The notes under the pieces were generated by a model that saw only the letters and a program-made list of their open reading frames with translations, did no database searches and was not told the origin of the DNA. From assembly GCF_018388445.1 (NCBI RefSeq), contig NZ_CP074405.1, positions 1,736,001-1,800,000 on the forward strand: a stretch of DNA of 64,000 bases, read 5' to 3'. The position numbers and the translations under genes are program-made. Positions 28,446 through 36,383 of this stretch are shown here, piece by piece. The DNA comes from Cellulomonas wangleii. GTDB lineage: Bacteria; Actinomycetota; Actinomycetes; Actinomycetales; Cellulomonadaceae. How positions within the stretch are numbered: the first letter of the stretch is position 1; every line of letters begins with the position of its first letter.

Positions 28446-29122
28446 CGGGACAGCTCGCTCTGCAGCGAGGCGTTCGCGTCGGCGGCGGCCCCGCACACGC
28501 GCTCGACGTCCGCGCGGAAGCGGGCGACGTCGGCGGCGTCGTAGGCCGCGGCGTCCTGCAGGTAGCCGATGAGGCGCTCCTGACCGTCGACGCAGGTGGC
28601 CAGGGACGTCGCGACGCGCCCCGCGGCCTGCGAGACGCGCGCCTGGTAGTCCGCGAGCTGCTGCTGCGCGGCGGTGGTGTCGCCGAGCTGGGCCTTCTCG
28701 TCGGCGAGCTCGGTGATGCGCGTCTGCGCGGCGGCCAGCTGGGCACGCGTGGCGTCGAGCTCGCCCGCCGTCGCCTCGAGCTCGGCGCGCACCTGCGCGA
28801 GCTCGTCGCCGTGGGTGCGTGCCAGGGCCTCCCAGTCGGCGGCGGACTCCTCCCAGGCGACCGTGGTCTCCCAGAGGCGCCAGCCGACCACGCCGGCGGT
28901 CGCCAGCACCGCGACCAGGAGCAGCGCGAGCACCGTGGTGGCACGTCCGCGCCGCGGCGGCGCGGTCGGCGCGGGGGCCGTGTGCGCGGGGGTCGTGTGC
29001 GGGGCGGCCGCGACGGGCTCGGGCCCCGCCCAGCCCGCCGGCAGGGGCGCGGTCGGTGTCGTCACCCTGGGCTCGGGGCGACGCTGCCCGGGGTCGGGGG
29101 TCGGGCCGCTCGGTCCGGTCAT
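28442..29122 (-). CDS. Membrane-anchored coiled-coil protein of unknown function
   Basis: A 226-residue protein: a Pro/Thr-rich cytoplasmic N-terminus of about 60 residues, one transmembrane helix (TTVLALLLVAVLATAGVVGW) at about 65-84, then a long coiled coil (AQVRAELEATAGELDATRAQL and on) and a small outer domain with two cysteines (ATCVDGQERL and VERVCGAAAD) that could form a disulphide. I do not recognise a family. TATCCT lies 6 bases before the ATG at 29122, so it is probably leaderless and first in the trio with the lipoprotein protease. It could be a partner or substrate of that protease, by context only. Confidence 0.8.
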   Translation of the reverse strand: MTGPSGPTPDPGQRRPEPRVTTPTAPLPAGWAGPEPVAAAPHTTPAHTAPAPTAPPRRGRATTVLALLLVAVLATAGVVGWRLWETTVAWEESAADWEALARTHGDELAQVRAELEATAGELDATRAQLAAAQTRITELADEKAQLGDTTAAQQQLADYQARVSQAAGRVATSLATCVDGQERLIGYLQDAAAYDAADVARFRADVERVCGAAADANASLQSELSR

Positions 29123-29291
29123 CGCCCCAGGATAGGGCGGCGTGGCGAGGGTCACGGCGAGCCCGGACCGGACGCCCGCGCGCCCTCGTCCGGGAGTGTG
29201 ACGTGGCTCGCGCGCGCCGCACCGGACGATCCCGGCATCGCGGGCGCCGGCCGCACGGGCGGTGACCCGCACCGTGTCAGCATGGTCGATC

Positions 29292-30536
29292 GTGCGTTCC
29301 GCCTACTCCGACGTGCTGCGCCTGCCCGGTGTGGCGCGGTTGTTCCTCATCGGGCTGGTCGCCCGGGTCCCGCACGCCATGTCGGGGGTCGTGCTCACGC
29401 TGCACGTCGTCGGGGCGCTCGACGAGGGCTACGGACGCGCCGGCGTCGTCGCGGCGTCCCTCACCGTCGGGCTCGCCGTGGGTGCCCCGTGGCGCGGACG
29501 GCTCGTGGACCGGCTCGGGCTGCGCCGCGCCGTGCTGCCGTCGGTGGCCGTGGAGTCGGCGGTGTGGCTGGCCGCCCCGCACCTGGACTACGTCGGCCTC
29601 ATCGCCGTGGTGTTCGTCGGCGGCCTCTTCCTCGTCCCGGTGTTCTCGGTGGTGCGGCAGTCGCTGTCCGTGCTCGTGCCGCCCGCGCAGCAGAAGGCGG
29701 CGTTCGCGCTCGACTCCGTGGCCACGGAGCTGACGTTCATGCTCGGTCCCGTGCTCGGGGTGCTGCTCGTGACCGGCGGCTCGAGCGTGCTGGCGCTCAC
29801 CGTGGTCGGCGTCGCGACCGTGGGCGGCGGCGCCCTGCTGCTGTGGGCCGACCCCCCGACGCGGTCCGCGTCGGGGGCGGCGACGCCGGCCGCCGGCCCC
29901 GCGGGCCGGGTGGTGACGCCCCGGCTGCTGGTCGTGCTGCTCGCGGCCGTCGCCGCAGCCTTCGTCATCGTGGGGACGGACGTGTCCCTCGTCGCGGCGC
30001 TCAACGACGCCGGACGCCCGCAGGACGTGGGGTGGATGGTCGCGCTCTGGGCCGGCGGGTCGCTCGTGGGCGGGCTCCTGCACGGCATCAGCCCGCGGCA
30101 GCCCGCGCCGCTGGTGCTGGTGGCGCTGCTCGCGCTGGCCACCCTGCCGGCGGCGTTCGCCGACGGGCGGGGGGCGCTCGCGGTCGCCGTCGTCATCGCC
30201 GGCCTGCCCTGCGCCCCGGTCCTCGCGTCGATCAACGCCACGCTCGTGCGGCTGGTGCCCGAGGAGCGCCGCGGCGAGGTCATGGGGTGGGGCGGGACCA
30301 TGCAGACCGTGGGCAACGCGCTGGGGGCACCCCTGTGCGGGGTGGTCATCGACCGTGCCGGCGCGGGCGCGGGGTTCGCGACGGCGGCCGTCGTCGGCGG
30401 CGCCGTGGCCGTCGTGGGCCTCGTCGTGGTCGCACTCGCCGGGCGGCGCCGCGCGCACGGCGGCGGCGTCCCCGTGGTGACGGACGTCGTCACCGCGCCG
30501 GTGCGCGACCTGCGTGAGGACCCCGCCCGGCGCTGA
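29292..30536 (+). CDS. MFS transporter
   Basis: A 414-residue integral membrane protein of the major facilitator superfamily with about twelve hydrophobic segments in two sixes, a Gly/Ala-rich central loop (about 195-215) and the loop 2-3 motif RGRLVDRLGLRRAV typical of drug exporters. The second half has VPEERRGEVMGWGGTMQTVGNALG. The substrate cannot be told. GTG 29292 is preferred because CAGCAT lies 8 bases before it and the protein then starts VRSAYSDVLRLPGVARLF, a common beginning for this group; GTG 29262 is an alternative. It is divergent from the coiled-coil gene and convergent with the DUF1844 gene. Confidence 0.88.
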   Translation: MRSAYSDVLRLPGVARLFLIGLVARVPHAMSGVVLTLHVVGALDEGYGRAGVVAASLTVGLAVGAPWRGRLVDRLGLRRAVLPSVAVESAVWLAAPHLDYVGLIAVVFVGGLFLVPVFSVVRQSLSVLVPPAQQKAAFALDSVATELTFMLGPVLGVLLVTGGSSVLALTVVGVATVGGGALLLWADPPTRSASGAATPAAGPAGRVVTPRLLVVLLAAVAAAFVIVGTDVSLVAALNDAGRPQDVGWMVALWAGGSLVGGLLHGISPRQPAPLVLVALLALATLPAAFADGRGALAVAVVIAGLPCAPVLASINATLVRLVPEERRGEVMGWGGTMQTVGNALGAPLCGVVIDRAGAGAGFATAAVVGGAVAVVGLVVVALAGRRRAHGGGVPVVTDVVTAPVRDLREDPARR

Positions 30537-30572
30537 CCCGACCGCGGGACCCCGACGCGACGCCCGCCGGTG

Positions 30573-30950
30573 TCAGGACACCGGGCCGGTGAACGTCTCG
30601 CCCGGGCCCTCGCCCGGTGCGTCGGGGAACGGCGACGCCTCACGGAACGCGAGCTGCAGCGAGCGCAGGCCGTCGCGCAGCGAGCGGGCGTGCTGGTTGC
30701 CGATGTCGGGCGCCGACGTCACCACGAGCGCCGCCAGGGCCGTGATCAGCTTGCGGGCCTCGTCGAGGTCCCGGTGCCGCGCGCCCGGACCCTGCGCGTC
30801 GTCCTCGGCCAGGCCGCACTTGACGGCGGCGGCGCTCATGAGGTGGACCGCCGCGGCGGTGATGACCTCGACCGCCGCGACGTCGGCGATGTCACGGACG
30901 GCCTGGGTCGTCGGGTCGGTGGCCGCGTCGTCGGCGTGGGTGTGGCTCAT
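30573..30950 (-). CDS. DUF1844 protein
   Basis: A 125-residue soluble protein of the DUF1844 family: IADVAAVEVITAAAVHLMSAAAVKCGL, then HRDLDEARKLITALAALV, and a C-terminal helix RSLRDGLRSLQLAF. Function is unknown; in actinobacteria it is commonly encoded next to infC, as here with katA and furA in between. The ATG at 30950 has GAGAGGA about seven bases upstream on the minus strand. Confidence 0.88.
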   Translation of the reverse strand: MSHTHADDAATDPTTQAVRDIADVAAVEVITAAAVHLMSAAAVKCGLAEDDAQGPGARHRDLDEARKLITALAALVVTSAPDIGNQHARSLRDGLRSLQLAFREASPFPDAPGEGPGETFTGPVS

Positions 30951-30990
30951 GCGTCGATCCTCTCACCGCCGGTGCGCGGTGCCCCGACGC

Positions 30991-31028
30991 ACGTCGGCCC
31001 CGCACCCGACGGGGTGCGGGGCCGACGT
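30991..31028 (-). terminator. Perfect 17-bp hairpin terminator after katA
   Basis: ACGTCGGCCCCGCACCC (30991-31007) is the exact reverse complement of GGGTGCGGGGCCGACGT (31012-31028), with a 4-base loop. It sits 16 bases after the katA stop and upstream of the DUF1844 start, so DUF1844 must have its own promoter if termination is complete. Confidence 0.85.
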
Positions 31029-31043
31029 GACCGAGGGCGGTGG

Positions 31044-32546
31044 TCAGGCGACCGGGACGCTCGCCGTGCCGGGGTCACCCGTCTCGACGGGCGCGTCGAG
31101 CGCGGTGAGGCGCTCGCGCAGCGCCTGGCCGAGGCCGGCGTCGACGTTGGTCCAGTACTGGATGGCGCGCTCACGGACGTCCGAGCGCTTCACGCCACCG
31201 ACGTGGCCGGTGATCGTGTCGAGGAACCGGGCGCGCGCGGCGTCGTCGAACACCTCGCGGTAGAGCGTGCCCGCCTGGCCGAAGTCGTCGTCCTCGGGGT
31301 GCAGGGTCGCCGCCGTGCGCACCAGGGCGCCGTCCGACTCCCAGCCGCCCTCACCGGCGCGGGCCGGGTCGGCAGCCGGGCCGCCGACCGAGTTGGGCGC
31401 GTAGACCGGGGTGGTCGCCGAGGAGAAGGTGTACCGCGCGGCGCCGTCCTGCGAGTACGAGTGCACCGGCGACTGCGGGGCGTTCACCGGCAGCTGGGCG
31501 TGGTTCGTGCCCACGCGGTACCGGTGCGCGTCGGCGTAGGAGAAGATGCGCGCGAGCAGCATCTTGTCGGGGCTGGCGGCGATGCCGGGCACGAAGTTGC
31601 TCGGCGCGAACGTCGCCTGCTCGATCTGCGCGAAGTAGTTCTCCGGGTTGCGGTTCAGCTCCATGACGCCGACCTCGATCAGCGGGTAGTCGCCGTGCGG
31701 CCACACCTTGGTCAGGTCGAACGGGTTGAAGCGGTACTCCGCGGCGTCCGCGTAGGGCATGACCTGCACGCTGAGCGTCCAGCGCGGGAAGTCGCCGGCC
31801 TCGATGTGCTCGTGGAGGTCGCGGATGTGGTGGTCGGCGTCCGAGCCGGCCAGCTGCGCGGCGACCTCGGCCGGCATGTTCTCGATGCCCTGCTGGGTCT
31901 TGAAGTGGTACTTGACCCAGAAGCGCTCACCGGCGGCGTTGATCCACTGGTACGTGTGCGACCCGAAGCCGTCCATGTTCCGCCACGTGGCGGGGATGCC
32001 ACGGTCGCCCATGAGCCACGTCACCTGGTGCGCCGACTCCGGCGACAGCGTCCAGAAGTCCCACTGCATGTCGTTGTCGCGCAGGTGCGAGCCGGGCAGC
32101 CGCTTCTGGGAGTGGATGAAGTCGGGGAACTTGATGCCGTCGCGGATGAAGAAGACGGGGGTGTTGTTGCCGACGAGGTCGTAGTTGCCCTCGGTCGTGT
32201 AGAACTTCAGCGCGAAGCCGCGGGGGTCGCGCCAGGTGTCGGGGGAGCCCTGCTCACCGGCGACCGTGGAGAAGCGCGCGAGCATCTCGGTCGTCGTGCC
32301 GGGCTGGAACACCGCGGCGCGGGTGTAGGCCGACACGTCGTTCGTCACCGTGAACGTGCCGAACGCACCGCCACCCTTGGCGTGCACGACGCGCTCCGGC
32401 ACCCGCTCGCGGTTGAACTGCGCGAGCTTCTCCACCAGGTAGTGGTCGTGCAGGGCGATCGGGCCGTCGGCGCCGACGGACAGGGCGTGGGCGTCGGAGG
32501 CGACCGGTGCGCCGGAGTTGGTGGTGGTGGGCGGGACGTGGGACAA
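31044..32546 (-). CDS. katA: KatA, monofunctional haem catalase
   Basis: A 500-residue catalase that breaks hydrogen peroxide into water and oxygen in the cytoplasm. The catalytic His is in [15 protein letters not shown], the distal Asn region is [17 protein letters not shown], and the haem-ligand Tyr is in [17 protein letters not shown]. Length is that of a small-subunit catalase. The start codon is TTG at 32546, supported by GAGAGGAA on the minus strand about seven bases upstream. It lies 69 bp downstream of the furA-type gene with no obvious promoter between, so I infer a furA-katA operon, with catalase in place of the katG found in mycobacteria. Confidence 0.96.
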   Translation of the reverse strand: MSHVPPTTTNSGAPVASDAHALSVGADGPIALHDHYLVEKLAQFNRERVPERVVHAKGGGAFGTFTVTNDVSAYTRAAVFQPGTTTEMLARFSTVAGEQGSPDTWRDPRGFALKFYTTEGNYDLVGNNTPVFFIRDGIKFPDFIHSQKRLPGSHLRDNDMQWDFWTLSPESAHQVTWLMGDRGIPATWRNMDGFGSHTYQWINAAGERFWVKYHFKTQQGIENMPAEVAAQLAGSDADHHIRDLHEHIEAGDFPRWTLSVQVMPYADAAEYRFNPFDLTKVWPHGDYPLIEVGVMELNRNPENYFAQIEQATFAPSNFVPGIAASPDKMLLARIFSYADAHRYRVGTNHAQLPVNAPQSPVHSYSQDGAARYTFSSATTPVYAPNSVGGPAADPARAGEGGWESDGALVRTAATLHPEDDDFGQAGTLYREVFDDAARARFLDTITGHVGGVKRSDVRERAIQYWTNVDAGLGQALRERLTALDAPVETGDPGTASVPVA

Positions 32547-32615
32547 GGTGGGTTCCTCTCGTCGACCGGGCGGACGGGCCCGGCGGGGATCGTGGTGCGG
32601 GTGGGCGGCGGTGGG

Positions 32616-33029
32616 TCAGCCGGCCGACCGGCAGGTGGGGCACAGGCCCCAGAACGTGACCTCGGCGGACTCGACCGCGAAGCCGGACGTGGAGCTGGGG
32701 ATGAGGCACGGCGCGTGGCCGACCGTGCAGTCGACGTCGTCGAGGGTGCCGCAGCCGCGGCACACGACGTGGTGGTGGTTGTCACCGGTGCGCCGCTCGT
32801 AGCGGGCCGGGTGGCCCGCCGGCTCGATGCGGCGCAGGAGGCCGGCGTCGGTGAGTGCGTGCAGCACGTCGTAGACCGCCTGCACGGACACGCTCGGCAG
32901 CGTGGCGCGGACCTCCTGCAGCACCGCGTCGGCGTCGAGGTGCGCGCGACCGGCGAGCGCGTCGAGCACGGCGAGCCGCGGGGCGGTCACCCGCAGCCCG
33001 TGCTCACGGAGCAGGTCGGTGTCGGTCAC
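32616..33029 (-). CDS. furA: FurA/PerR-type peroxide-responsive repressor
   Basis: A 137-residue Fur-family repressor. The winged helix is at about residues 5-75 (LREHGLRVTAPRLAVLDAL, PSVSVQAVYDVLHALTDAGLL), then the metal-binding dimer domain with HHHVVCRGCG (first Cys pair) and GLCPTC (second Cys pair), which holds structural zinc. Genetic linkage to katA points to peroxide sensing rather than iron uptake. GTG 33029 is chosen because the candidate -10 ends 6 bases before it, giving a leaderless message as reported for mycobacterial furA; GTG 33035 is the alternative. The frame is open to 33281 but only as noise. Confidence 0.9.
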   Translation of the reverse strand: MTDTDLLREHGLRVTAPRLAVLDALAGRAHLDADAVLQEVRATLPSVSVQAVYDVLHALTDAGLLRRIEPAGHPARYERRTGDNHHHVVCRGCGTLDDVDCTVGHAPCLIPSSTSGFAVESAEVTFWGLCPTCRSAG

Positions 33030-33035
33030 GGGCAC

Positions 33036-33066
33036 ACTCGACCACGTTTTCTGGAATGGTTCAAGA
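33036..33066 (-). promoter_or_regulatory. furA promoter with overlapping FurA-type operator
   Basis: On the minus strand TTGAAC (33064-33059) and TCGAGT (33041-33036) are 17 bases apart. Over the -35 lies an inverted repeat, TCTGGAA-TGG-TTCAAGA on the plus strand (33050-33066), six of seven pairs matching. Read on the minus strand it gives ATCTTGAACCATTCCAGAA, very close to the AT-rich FurA operator described upstream of mycobacterial furA. Autorepression of furA-katA is therefore likely. Confidence 0.75.
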
Positions 33067-33403
33067 TTCGATGGCCACGGGGTGTGCGGGGCGCGGCGGC
33101 CCGGGGGAGCGCCCGACGTGAAGCGGGGCGCAGCGCGATCGGGAGGGGTGCGGCCGGGAGGGGTGCAGCCCGGTGGGCGGGGCCCCTCGGGTGCGTGCGG
33201 GCAGTGGTCTGCTAGAGTTGTCGAGACTGATCCGCGCTGTCGCGCGCCCTCGTCCTGTCGCATGGCCCTCCGGGAGCACACCCGGGTGTCCGTGCCGGAG
33301 TCGGGGACGCACGGCGGGGTGGATGCACAAGTGGAGCTTCTCCCACCCGGTCCCGACCGCTCGGCTCGTCCGACGACAGGGGTCCGGGTCCCGGTCCGCA
33401 GGT

Positions 33404-33423
33404 CGACGGGTTTCGCCCCGTCG
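33404..33423 (+). promoter_or_regulatory. Hairpin in the infC leader
   Basis: CGACGGG (33404-33410) pairs with CCCGTCG (33417-33423) over a 6-base loop. It could be part of a folded leader that controls infC. Confidence 0.4.
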
Positions 33424-33464
33424 GCCGGTCGACGGTACGCCTCGTGCGTCCGTCGGTGCCGGAC

Positions 33465-33497
33465 GAGGCCTCCGCCTGTGCCCAGGGCGGGGGCCTT
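33465..33497 (+). promoter_or_regulatory. Large hairpin (attenuator-like) before infC
   Basis: GAGGCCTCCGCC (33465-33476) pairs with GGCGGGGGCCTT (33486-33497), twelve pairs with two G-T wobbles and a 9-base loop. It ends 33 bases before the infC ribosome site. It may be an attenuator or part of a protein-binding leader for ribosomal protein autocontrol. Confidence 0.45.
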
Positions 33498-33541
33498 CCT
33501 CGTTCCTGGAGGTCCGACACGACGAACCCGAGGAGCACCAC

Positions 33542-34600
33542 ATCAGCGAGCCCCGCATCAACGATCGGATCCGCGTCGCCGAGGTCCGACTCGTCGGACC
33601 CAACGGTGAGCAGGTCGGCATCGTGCGCCTGGAGGACGCCCTGCGTCTGGCCCAGGACGCGGACCTCGACCTGGTCGAGGTCGCCCCGACCGCGCGTCCG
33701 CCCGTGTGCAAGATCATGGACTTCGGCAAGTTCAAGTACGAAGCCGACATGAAGGCGCGTGAGGCCCGGCGCAACCAGGCGAACACGATCCTCAAGGAGA
33801 TCCGCTTCCGGCTGAAGATCGACCCGCACGACTACGGCACCAAGAAGGGCCACGTCGAGCGGTTCCTCAAGGCCGGCGACAAGGTCAAGGTCATGATCAT
33901 GTTCCGCGGCCGCGAGCAGTCGCGCCCGGAGATGGGCGTGCGCCTGCTGCAGCGCCTCGCGGCCGACGTCTCGGAGCTCGGCTTCATCGAGAGCATGCCG
34001 AAGCAGGACGGCCGCAACATGATCATGGTGCTGGGGCCGACCAAGAAGAAGGCCGAGCAGCGCAACGAGCAGCGTCGCGCCGCGGCCCAGGCGAACCCGG
34101 AGGACGGGGAGTCGACGGCGAGCGACGAGCACGTCGAGCACATCCCGTGGCCCCCGGTCGCGACCGAGCGGCGTGCCGCGGAGCAGCAGGCGGCGCCCGC
34201 CGCGCAGGCTCCTGCCACGCCGGCTCCCGCGGCCGAGGCTCCTGCCGCACCGGCTCCCGAGGCGTCCGCGCCGTCCGCCACGTCCGACGCCCCGCGTCGG
34301 GCCGCGGCGCCGCGCCCGTCCTCGGCGTCCGCACCCCGGACGTCGGCACCGCGCTCCTCGGCACCGCGCTCCTCGGCCCCCGCGCCGCGCAGCTCGGCAC
34401 CGGCGCCGCGCACGTCGGCGCCGGCAGCGCGTCCCGCACCGGCGGCGAGCACGCCCCGCCCGCCGGCGCCCGCGCCGCGCCCCGCGGCCCCGACGTCGAC
34501 GCCGAACCCCGCGGCGCGGCCCGGTCCCCGGCCCGGTGCGACCCCGAAGCCTGCTCCGCGACCCGCTCCGCCGGCCGCGGACGGCGAGCAGTCCGGCTGA
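33542..34600 (+). CDS. infC: IF-3, translation initiation factor 3, with long C-terminal tail
   Basis: A 352-residue protein. Residues 1-175 are a full IF-3: [20 protein letters not shown] at the start, [28 protein letters not shown] (N domain), then [15 protein letters not shown] [17 protein letters not shown] and [11 protein letters not shown] (C domain). It keeps the two ribosomal subunits apart and checks start-codon pairing. The remaining 175 residues are Ala/Pro/Ser/Arg-rich low complexity with 15-bp repeats. No ATG, GTG or TTG fits: the frame reaches the conserved start as ATC at 33542, six bases after AGGAG (33531-33535). A rare start codon is a known autocontrol device of infC. rpmI and rplT follow. 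Confidence 0.93.
   Translation: MSEPRINDRIRVAEVRLVGPNGEQVGIVRLEDALRLAQDADLDLVEVAPTARPPVCKIMDFGKFKYEADMKAREARRNQANTILKEIRFRLKIDPHDYGTKKGHVERFLKAGDKVKVMIMFRGREQSRPEMGVRLLQRLAADVSELGFIESMPKQDGRNMIMVLGPTKKKAEQRNEQRRAAAQANPEDGESTASDEHVEHIPWPPVATERRAAEQQAAPAAQAPATPAPAAEAPAAPAPEASAPSATSDAPRRAAAPRPSSASAPRTSAPRSSAPRSSAPAPRSSAPAPRTSAPAARPAPAASTPRPPAPAPRPAAPTSTPNPAARPGPRPGATPKPAPRPAPPAADGEQSG
34331..34375 (+). repeat. 15-bp in-frame repeats in the infC tail
   Basis: Three 15-bp units, GCACCCCGGACGTCG then GCACCGCGCTCCTCG twice, encode Ala-Pro-Arg-Ser/Thr-Ser. Less exact copies continue to about 34440, and a 30-bp repeat precedes them near 34206-34265. All are in the Pro/Ala-rich tail. Confidence 0.85.
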
Positions 34601-34686
34601 CATCCGCACGGACGCGCCCACCCGCGTCCGGACGACCCACGAGTCGCACGACCGTGCGATGCGAACGACAAGGAGACACGGCAGCC

Positions 34687-34881
34687 ATGCCGAAGAACAA
34701 GACGCACTCCGGTGCCAAGAAGCGGTTCCGGGTCACCGGCACCGGCAAGGTCATGCGCGAGCAGGCGAACGGTCGACACCTGCTCGAGCACAAGTCGAGC
34801 CGCCGCACCCGCCGCATCGCCGGTGACGTCGTCGTCTCGCCCGCAGACACCCCCAGGATCAAGAAGCTGCTCGGTCGCTGA
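34687..34881 (+). CDS. rpmI: Ribosomal protein bL35
   Basis: A 64-residue basic protein of the large ribosomal subunit. It starts [21 protein letters not shown] and continues [17 protein letters not shown], a complete and normal-length bL35. AAGGAG at 34670-34675 precedes ATG 34687. It lies 86 bp after infC and 63 bp before rplT, the universal infC-rpmI-rplT order. The frame is open upstream through infC, but that is a shadow. Confidence 0.98.
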   Translation: MPKNKTHSGAKKRFRVTGTGKVMREQANGRHLLEHKSSRRTRRIAGDVVVSPADTPRIKKLLGR

Positions 34882-34944
34882 CCCCGGCCGGCGCGCACAG
34901 CGCCGGTGGGAGCGACGAGCCCCGGACTACGCAAGGAGCATCAC

Positions 34945-35331
34945 GTGGCACGCGTGAAGCGGGCGGTCAACGCCCAGAAGAAGCGCCGGTCGACCCTCGA
35001 GCGGGCGAGCGGCTACCGCGGTCAGCGCTCGCGGCTGTACCGCAAGGCCAAGGAGCAGGTCACCCACTCCCTGGTGTACGCCTACCGCGACCGCAAGGCG
35101 CGCAAGGGCGACTTCCGCAAGCTGTGGATCCAGCGGATCAACGCTGCGGCCCGCGAGAACGGCATGACCTACAACCGCCTGATCCAGGGCCTCAAGGCCG
35201 CCGGTGTCGAGGTGGACCGTCGCGTCCTCGCCGACCTGGCCGTCAACGACGCCGCCGCGTTCACCGCGCTGGTGCAGGTCGCCAAGTCGGCGCTCCCGGA
35301 GGACGTCAACGCGCCCCGGGCCGCCGCCTGA
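34945..35331 (+). CDS. rplT: Ribosomal protein bL20
   Basis: A 128-residue 23S rRNA-binding protein needed for early large-subunit assembly. It begins [20 protein letters not shown], followed by [39 protein letters not shown] and [23 protein letters not shown]. In several bacteria bL20 represses its own operon by binding the infC or rpmI leader. GTG 34945 is placed by AAGGAG at 34933-34938. A strong hairpin follows its stop. Confidence 0.98.
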   Translation: MARVKRAVNAQKKRRSTLERASGYRGQRSRLYRKAKEQVTHSLVYAYRDRKARKGDFRKLWIQRINAAARENGMTYNRLIQGLKAAGVEVDRRVLADLAVNDAAAFTALVQVAKSALPEDVNAPRAAA

Positions 35332-35374
35332 CCCACACGGACCGCCGGCGCCCGCCGCCGGCACCGCGTCCGGC

Positions 35375-35407
35375 ACGCCCCCGTCGTCCTCGTGACGGCG
35401 GGGGCGT
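35375..35407 (+). terminator. Terminator of the infC-rpmI-rplT operon
   Basis: ACGCCCCCGTCGTC (35375-35388) pairs with GACGGCGGGGGCGT (35394-35407), fourteen pairs with one wobble and a 5-base loop, followed by CCTCGTCC. Confidence 0.75.
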
Positions 35408-35525
35408 CCTCGTCCCCGCGGACGGTCGTCGACCGCGCCCGGCACACGCACGGCGCGTGCCCGCCGAGGGACACGCCCCGCACCCGTGTGCGGGGGACGG
35501 CACCGGCACCGGGGATGATGGACGG

Positions 35526-36356
35526 GTGCCCGACGAGCTGCTGACCAACCCCCGTGCCGAGCGTGTGAAGGCCGTCCGAGCGCTGGCGAGCCGCAGCGTG
35601 CGGCGACGGTCCGGGACCTTCCTCGTGGAGGGGCCGCAGGCCGTGCGCGAGGCCGTCGGCCCCGGTGCTCCGCGGGTGCACGACGTGTACCTCACGCCCG
35701 ACGCCGTCCGCCGCCACCCCGAGATCGTCGAGGGTGCGCACCAGGTGGGCGCGCGCGTGCGGACCGGCACGCCCGAGGTGCTCGAGGCGATGAGCCCGGA
35801 CGCCCAGGGCGTGGTGGCGGTGGTGGACCAGGTGCGGGCGGACCTCGACGACGTGCTCGCGGCACGCCCGCGGCTCGTCGCCGTGCTCGCGCACGTCCGG
35901 GACCCGGGCAACGCCGGCACCGTGCTGCGGGCGGCCGACGCGGCGGGTGCGGGCGCTGTCGTCCTCACGGCGAGCAGCGTGGACGTGCACAACCCCAAGG
36001 CGGTGCGCTCGACCGCCGGATCGCTCTTCCACCTCCCGGTGGTCGCGGGCCCCGAGCTGCCGGAGGTCGTGGCGCGGCTGCGCGCGGCGGGGCTCACCGT
36101 GCTGGCGGCCGACGGGTCCGCCCCGCACGACCTGGACGACCTGCTCGACGTGGCGGGTGCGGCGCCGGCCGGTGTGCCGGACCTCGCGGCTCCGACCGCC
36201 TGGGTGTTCGGCAACGAGGCGTGGGGGCTGCGCGAGGAGGACCTCGCGCTGGCCGACGCCGCGGTGCGCGTGCCCCTGCGCGGGCGGGCCGAGTCGCTGA
36301 ACCTCGCGACCGCCGCCGCCGTGTGCCTGTACGCCTCGGGGCGCGCCCAGCGCTGA
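35526..36356 (+). CDS. SpoU/TrmH-family RNA 2'-O-methyltransferase
   Basis: A 276-residue methyltransferase with a trefoil-knot fold. An N-terminal substrate-binding domain (FLVEGPQAVREAV) leads to the SpoU domain with motif 1 AHVRDPGNAGTVLRAADAAG, motif 2 WVFGNEAWGL and motif 3 RVPLRGRAESLNLATAAAVCLY. It uses S-adenosylmethionine to methylate a ribose, probably in 23S rRNA; the exact site is not readable. GTG 35526 is chosen: GATGAT, a weak -10, lies 6 bases upstream. Its place between rplT and pheS is common in Gram-positive bacteria. Confidence 0.9.
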   Translation: MPDELLTNPRAERVKAVRALASRSVRRRSGTFLVEGPQAVREAVGPGAPRVHDVYLTPDAVRRHPEIVEGAHQVGARVRTGTPEVLEAMSPDAQGVVAVVDQVRADLDDVLAARPRLVAVLAHVRDPGNAGTVLRAADAAGAGAVVLTASSVDVHNPKAVRSTAGSLFHLPVVAGPELPEVVARLRAAGLTVLAADGSAPHDLDDLLDVAGAAPAGVPDLAAPTAWVFGNEAWGLREEDLALADAAVRVPLRGRAESLNLATAAAVCLYASGRAQR

Positions 36357-36383
36357 GCACCGCCCGCCTGGCAGGCTGCACCC

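Larger units (their letters stand above)
33067..33541 (+). other. Gap between furA and infC, mostly the infC leader
   Basis: Nothing here looks protein-coding. From the left it holds GC-rich sequence with a tandem pair of 15-mers, GGGAGGGGTGCRGCC, at 33141-33170; an extended -10 (TGC-TAGAGT, hexamer at 33213-33218) that I take as the infC promoter; and then about 315 bases of untranslated leader with at least two hairpins. An ATG-started frame at 33262 runs through the leader without a ribosome site and looks like noise. Confidence 0.6.

Noticed and set aside
33173..33541. N-terminal extension of IF-3 upstream of the ATC
   Set aside because: The only usual start codons in the frame are in or near the promoter, the added residues are not IF-3-like, and a good AGGAG points at the ATC.
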